64,000 nt of DNA. It comes from Holacanthus passer. Lineage: Eukaryota > Chordata > Actinopteri > Pomacanthidae. Of this stretch, positions 59,332 through 64,000 are shown piece by piece. Below the pieces are notes generated by a model, which saw nothing but the letters and a program-made list of their open reading frames with translations, was not told the DNA's origin and did not search any database. A program made the position numbers and the translations under genes. Within the stretch, counting starts at the first letter, position 1, and each line of letters begins with the position of its first letter. The DNA lies in NCBI GenBank assembly GCA_025331565.1, contig JAFREQ010000045.1, forward strand, positions 1,612,001-1,676,000. Direction: 5' to 3'.

Positions 59332-61252
59332 TATAATTGTTTGTCCCCAGGGATGTGAGTGCACTATAGAGTCACATGCATGTCTTGCGGGGGGAAAAAG
59401 AAACACAGTCAAAGGCACAAGCAGCTAAAATTGAAGTCCACTTCAAAGTCTGGGGCTTTCCTCAATCCCAACAGTGTGCTGATAATAGCATTATCCACTG
59501 CGGTCAACTATATAAAGAGGTGTGACTTCAAGCGTGCAAGGTCGAGGTGCAAGGTTGGCCGTGACCAACACACGATATGCGTATGTCTCAGCTCTTAACC
59601 TGCACAGAATAGAAACACTGTCCTCATTCTTGCTGCTTAGAGGCATTTTAATTTAAGTTTGAATTGTTTGGCAAAATGTGGTCAAATAAAGCAATCTGTA
59701 CTACATCCAAACCGCCTTGTTATAAATGTCAAAACACACTGTCTCTCCTGAAAGAAATAAAAAGACAAAAACAACGTTTAACAACACAATTACATCCCGC
59801 CTTCAGTTTTTCTAGTTTTTATATAAAGTGTTAACATGACTCGGAAATTCTCCCTCCAGCTTCCTGTTATTCTTCTCTGCCTTCTAAATCTAAAACGAGT
59901 CTGCTTGGAATATTCCTACACATAAAGACAAACACACTCAAGTGGTGCAACCCAGGACAAACTATTTACTTTAAAGAGAACGGCGGATCATTAATCAACA
60001 GGTGACCATTACAAGCAAAAACTGTGTACTTGCAAAACTTAACAGAAACTCACCAGGACACTGCTCTCACCCACTCCTGTGTCTCCTGTGCTGCTTGGTA
60101 ATGCAAAGACTGACCTCGATGCAGCTGTATACCACTGATAGCTGCCCTGTTTGTGGATCTCTATGGGGACTTGGCGGTGGCGTATGTTGATAGCTGTGCC
60201 TTTGTTGCCTCCGAGCCTTTTAGTCTGAAATAGCTTAGCAGTTTAGGAGTCACCCAGCCGCGTCCTGAGCCTTTCAACACGCAGACGTCTCTACCTCCCT
60301 GCTCTGCTCTTCACAGCCCAGTGGCCACGCTAGCTTCACTCAGGACTTGGCAGGGTCCTGCACTTCAGCATGACTGTGCTAAGTTATGTGCACACAGTCA
60401 CTGGAGCACTTCCAGTCTCACACAGCTAACAGCTGCACGCAGTCAATGTATGCCCATCTTTATCTCGCTCTTTGTGCCGTCAGCTGTCTTTGGGGTGAAG
60501 AGGGATTGAAGAGGCAACCAAATCCTGGCAGCTTACATAAGGCCTGCCCATTGTCCCCTGCGCCAGAAAAGAAAAAGCAATCACCACTCAAGCATTTTCA
60601 TACCTTAAAGAGGGTCAGGGTGTCCGAACTATTGTAGGAGGCCAATATACATTTTGAAATGGAAACAATCTGAAACATGTTTTACTGCCTGCCGACCAGA
60701 AAGGTCCTTGCACAGGAAATTTGAGACAACGTTCAGAGTAACCAGCTATATTTGTGAGTTAAAATTCAAGCATCACTAAATGTAATGTTTTTCACACATT
60801 AATCAATTCTTTATTCCTGTTTGGTTTTAAGTTTGAGGCTTGAACGCAAAAGGTTCTACTCCAGTGTCAACTCCTCATAAAACAAAGCTTGGTGAGACAT
60901 AAAATCATAAATAATATGTCTGCAGTAAACTAATGAAATAGTGTATAAAAAGTAAATCCCGACATCAGCAGAAATATGAACGTCAGTTTATTGTAGAAAT
61001 ATGAAAATACAGAAGTTTTCATGTGTTTTCGACACCTGAATTGAATTTGAAATATTTTTGTTGTAATTGAGATTTTATAAAATAAAACATAGCAAATACC
61101 AATGTTTATTGTTCAACTGGAAGATATCCTGCCTCAGTGCATGTCCCTGTCTTTATAACAAAATTTAAGGGATCAGGAGTAAAAATGTTTCCATATGAAG
61201 ACTGTTTGTGTAAAAAAGGAATGTAAGTTGATATATCTTGACTAGATCCTTT

Positions 61253-61797
61253 TTTAAAGCTGCATGAACTAATTCTTTTGGCCATTTGGGGAGCAGCACA
61301 CATCACTGACTTATTACCTTTAAAGGTTTTAATGGTTGTAATGTTAGCAAACAGCTGCTTTACAGTTCCAGCTAACAAAGAGCAGCATTCATTTGAAGAT
61401 GTGTTTCTGGCCACTTGGTGAATATTAGTCTATTATTCACTCTGAGCTCCTGAGGGAAATATCTTGCTCTTTAGATGCTAAATGCTCCACTGTGTTCACA
61501 AAGTGATTGCTAACTTTGTCAGTGGTTTAGTACTGGGAGATAGTTTGGGTCTATAAGAGCCTTTGCTGAAAACAGCTGCCTAAAACAGCTGTTTAAAAGT
61601 GAAAGGGCGGTAAGAGTGGACCAAAACAATAAAGTTGCGGGTCACAAAACCAAAACAATAAGCTAAAAGATGCTAAACTGCTCTCTGGAGCCGAAGCAGA
61701 GTCAGGTGGTAATTGCTTGCGAGTGACCCCGTTGACAACACATGCAGTCATTTGATCCATTCATAACGTTAAAATATTGATACGTGCAGCTTTAAAG
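61253..61797. mobile_element. MITE-like element with terminal inverted repeats
   Basis: The left end (61,254-61,267, 'ttaaagctgcatga') is inverted at the right end (61,783-61,797, 'cgtgcagctttaaag'). Between them are phrases known from an abundant percomorph repeat: 'gatgctaaatgctccactgt', 'gtggaccaaaacaataaagt', and 'ctctggagccgaagcagagt' followed by 'caggtggtaatt'. No transposase frame is present. The 102-codon minus-strand open frame that overlaps its left part is not a gene. Confidence 0.65.
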
Positions 61798-64000
61798 TCT
61801 GATACACCAATTGTGAAATCAGCCTCAGAAACCCGATTTCAGTTAGATTGTAGTAAAACCACTGAAATGGTACTAAGACTGTATTGTTGTAGTGCTTCTA
61901 TTCCTGTAGATTCAGATAAATAATAATGTCACCACAGGAATTATAACTCCATGGTATAACACTCAAAGGAATTAAACTCATACCCAAGAGAGAGTGAGGC
62001 AGCTGAAATAAAATGGCAAAATGGACATAACAGAAGAGTTCTACGATATTTTTAACCTCCACTGCAGAGTAAGACCTTGTATTTTTACAGTCAGCAGCGA
62101 CTGGTCCCATCCAGCTCCAGCAGTGTTAGGGTGTGGCACTTTCTTGTCAAAACTGCATCCCGGACTGCTCGGGTTGCATCAACTACACAAAAGGTAGAGC
62201 CATGTTCTCACAGAAAACACCGTAATTGCGGAGCTTTGACCCGGTGCACTTGTAATAACTGTATTTACTCTCATGAGACTGAGACTGGGACGGGAATAAA
62301 ATAACCCCCAGGCTCCCAGAACCCAAACAAAGGCCTCAGATCTTATAGTACGGTCAAATACAAATCAGCCATTTATCCGTTTCTTGGGAAACAATGTAAT
62401 GTGATTACGTTTGTTTTTGAGTCAGCTGGTAAAGACTGAGAAAAGGCATGAGAATTTAAACTTAAACCCTCCTGGGAATGGATGACAGCAGCGAAGGAGG
62501 AGGTGGGGAGAGTGGCAAGGATGCCTCGTCATGTCTTATGTAGTCGAGAGTATAATTAGATGCTCCAAAGAGACTTCAAACTCCAGACAGCTTAATGGGC
62601 TTTAATGTGAGAGGACGGTTACACAAATTATGCACGTTCCAAGGTGTATTGCCAAAGCGCTTAATGGTAATTAAATGCAACTTAGTAGGCTAGAGCAGTG
62701 CAACAGCCAAGCAAGCAAGCTGAATTGTAGACAATGACGTGACTCCACAATTTCTAATATTGCCTAACCTAAAATAACAGTGTTTAGTTAAGACAGATTT
62801 TCAGGTTTGAAAAAATGCTGGGTCGTCTTATCTTCAGAGGGGAAGGTGAAACAAACACAAAGAGCCGAGAGGACATGATAAAAAAAAATATCTACCTCTT
62901 TTCCTTCCTTGTCTTCTGCATGACCAAGCAATTCACACCAGGAATGTAGAAACACTCTGCTCAACTGTTTGTGCTTTGACATTTTTTGCTCCCCAGCAAA
63001 ACGCACGACTGCTGTCACAAATCAGTTAACAGTAAATCTGTTTGACTTGTTCCACCGAGGCGAAAGAAAACAAATAACAGCTGAGACTGTGATCACACAG
63101 ATAAGATGGATCTATCTGATGTGTTCAAGCACCGCCGCGGGATTATACGACAAAAAGGAAAGCTGACCCGCTCTGGAATTTGAGAGTGTTTTTTTTTTTA
63201 CAGATTGAACAAGGTCAGATTCACCAAGACAAATATTTCAAATTCCGCTATTCTGTATTAGTCCTTGACGTGCTCAGGTTTTGTAAGACAAAAAAACATC
63301 ACGGTGGTTTGATTTACTTGGATTTAAGAATCCCGATAATCACTTCATCCTGTGTCTCGACTTTACATCAAAGTCAAATATCTCCTCAGATAACCTGCAG
63401 AGCACATGGAGATGATAATGGTGAGTCAGCAGATGACACACGTCCTTCCTCCTTCCTGCTAGAGGGCATGTCCTGACATCTTTTAGCCATGTGACAGACA
63501 AACAATTCTGGGATCATGGTTCCCAAACTGGGGTGCAAGGACCTGGAGGAGTCTTGGAGAGGGTTTCAAATGGGTCCAAGGCAAAAATAATAATCAGTTT
63601 AGATTTACAGGGATTTAATTCTTTATAAGTTGCGACTAGTGCTAAAGTGATTCATCAGTTTATACGGCTTAATGAATCAAACTCTGATGATGGATGAGGG
63701 TGTGATTTACAGGCCTTCCCGTGTATAAAGGGTGTTTTTATCAACCAGTAACAAAAGACTAGTAACACAAGGTTCAAGTTTAATTTTCCCATTAGTTTTA
63801 ACAGTGCATATGAAAAATGCTATTTAACCTTTGCCCAAACTGCCAGAGCTTACAAGAAACATGTCTCTACTGCTATACTGACAGTGAACTTGAGGGCAAG
63901 ATAAGCTGTATACAGGCATTTTTAACTATATACATTTAGGACACAGTGAAAACAAAATAACATTCCTCCAGGACCACGGTGCTGCATAACAAGTGACAAC
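61798..64000. other. Right end of the window, non-coding
   Basis: No exon recognised. At about 63,515-63,600 a 'ggttcccaaactggggtgca' block resembles another hAT-type repeat end. The remainder has no feature I can support. Confidence 0.4.

Noticed and set aside
61106..61414. 102-codon minus-strand open frame
   Set aside because: Most of it lies within a MITE-like repeat with inverted ends; no protein similarity is recognised.
1..64000. CRISPR arrays, bacterial operons, tRNA or rRNA genes
   Set aside because: The DNA is vertebrate with spliced genes. The repeats seen are microsatellites, MITEs and LINE tails, and no tRNA cloverleaf or rRNA segment was recognised.

Overview
The window is vertebrate genomic DNA, almost certainly from a percomorph teleost. 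The genes have short coding exons with GT-AG introns, the proteins match fish and vertebrate families (anion exchanger AE2, lily-type mannose lectin, chemerin-like protein, NRBP pseudokinase), and the introns and spacers are packed with short dispersed repeats and MITEs of kinds common in percomorph fish. Every gene I could support is on the minus strand, so transcription runs from high to low coordinates. All assignments rest on my own reading of translated exons against remembered family features; no database search was run.

Layout. 1-8,983: intron 1 of an nrbp-type gene (nrbp2-like), whose first coding exon is at 8,984-9,103 and whose remaining exons lie off the left edge. 9,104-13,450: its CpG-rich leader, then repeat-rich spacer. 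13,480-18,975: a head-to-tail cluster of B-type (lily/GNA-type) mannose lectins, with two intact genes (13,599-14,079 and 18,231-18,693), a decayed copy between them (about 15,690-15,969), and a decayed hAT transposase fragment at 17,545-17,904. 20,690-26,460: two intact tandem chemerin-like (rarres2-like) genes, each with four coding exons and 163 codons. 27,075-45,325: a complete slc4a2 (AE2 chloride/bicarbonate exchanger) gene with 22 recognised coding exons plus a probable extra 30-codon cassette exon. 45,326-64,000: no coding exon that I recognise; probably 5' leader introns and upstream DNA of slc4a2, with several MITEs and LINE tails.

The genes do not form one pathway. The lectins and chemerin-like genes look like a small cluster of secreted or mucosal innate-immunity genes. 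RARRES2 and SLC4A2 also lie on the same band of human chromosome 7 (7q36), so their linkage here supports both assignments.

The points most worth a second look are: (1) an apparent 1-bp frameshift in a C5 run in slc4a2 coding exon 3; (2) a symmetric 90-nt cassette exon splitting the conserved PHE/VFVELNEL junction of slc4a2; (3) chemerin-like proteins without the C-terminal receptor-activating peptide of mammalian chemerin; (4) a lectin intron that splits the first mannose-binding motif; and (5) a GT microsatellite that begins almost at the nrbp exon 1 donor site.
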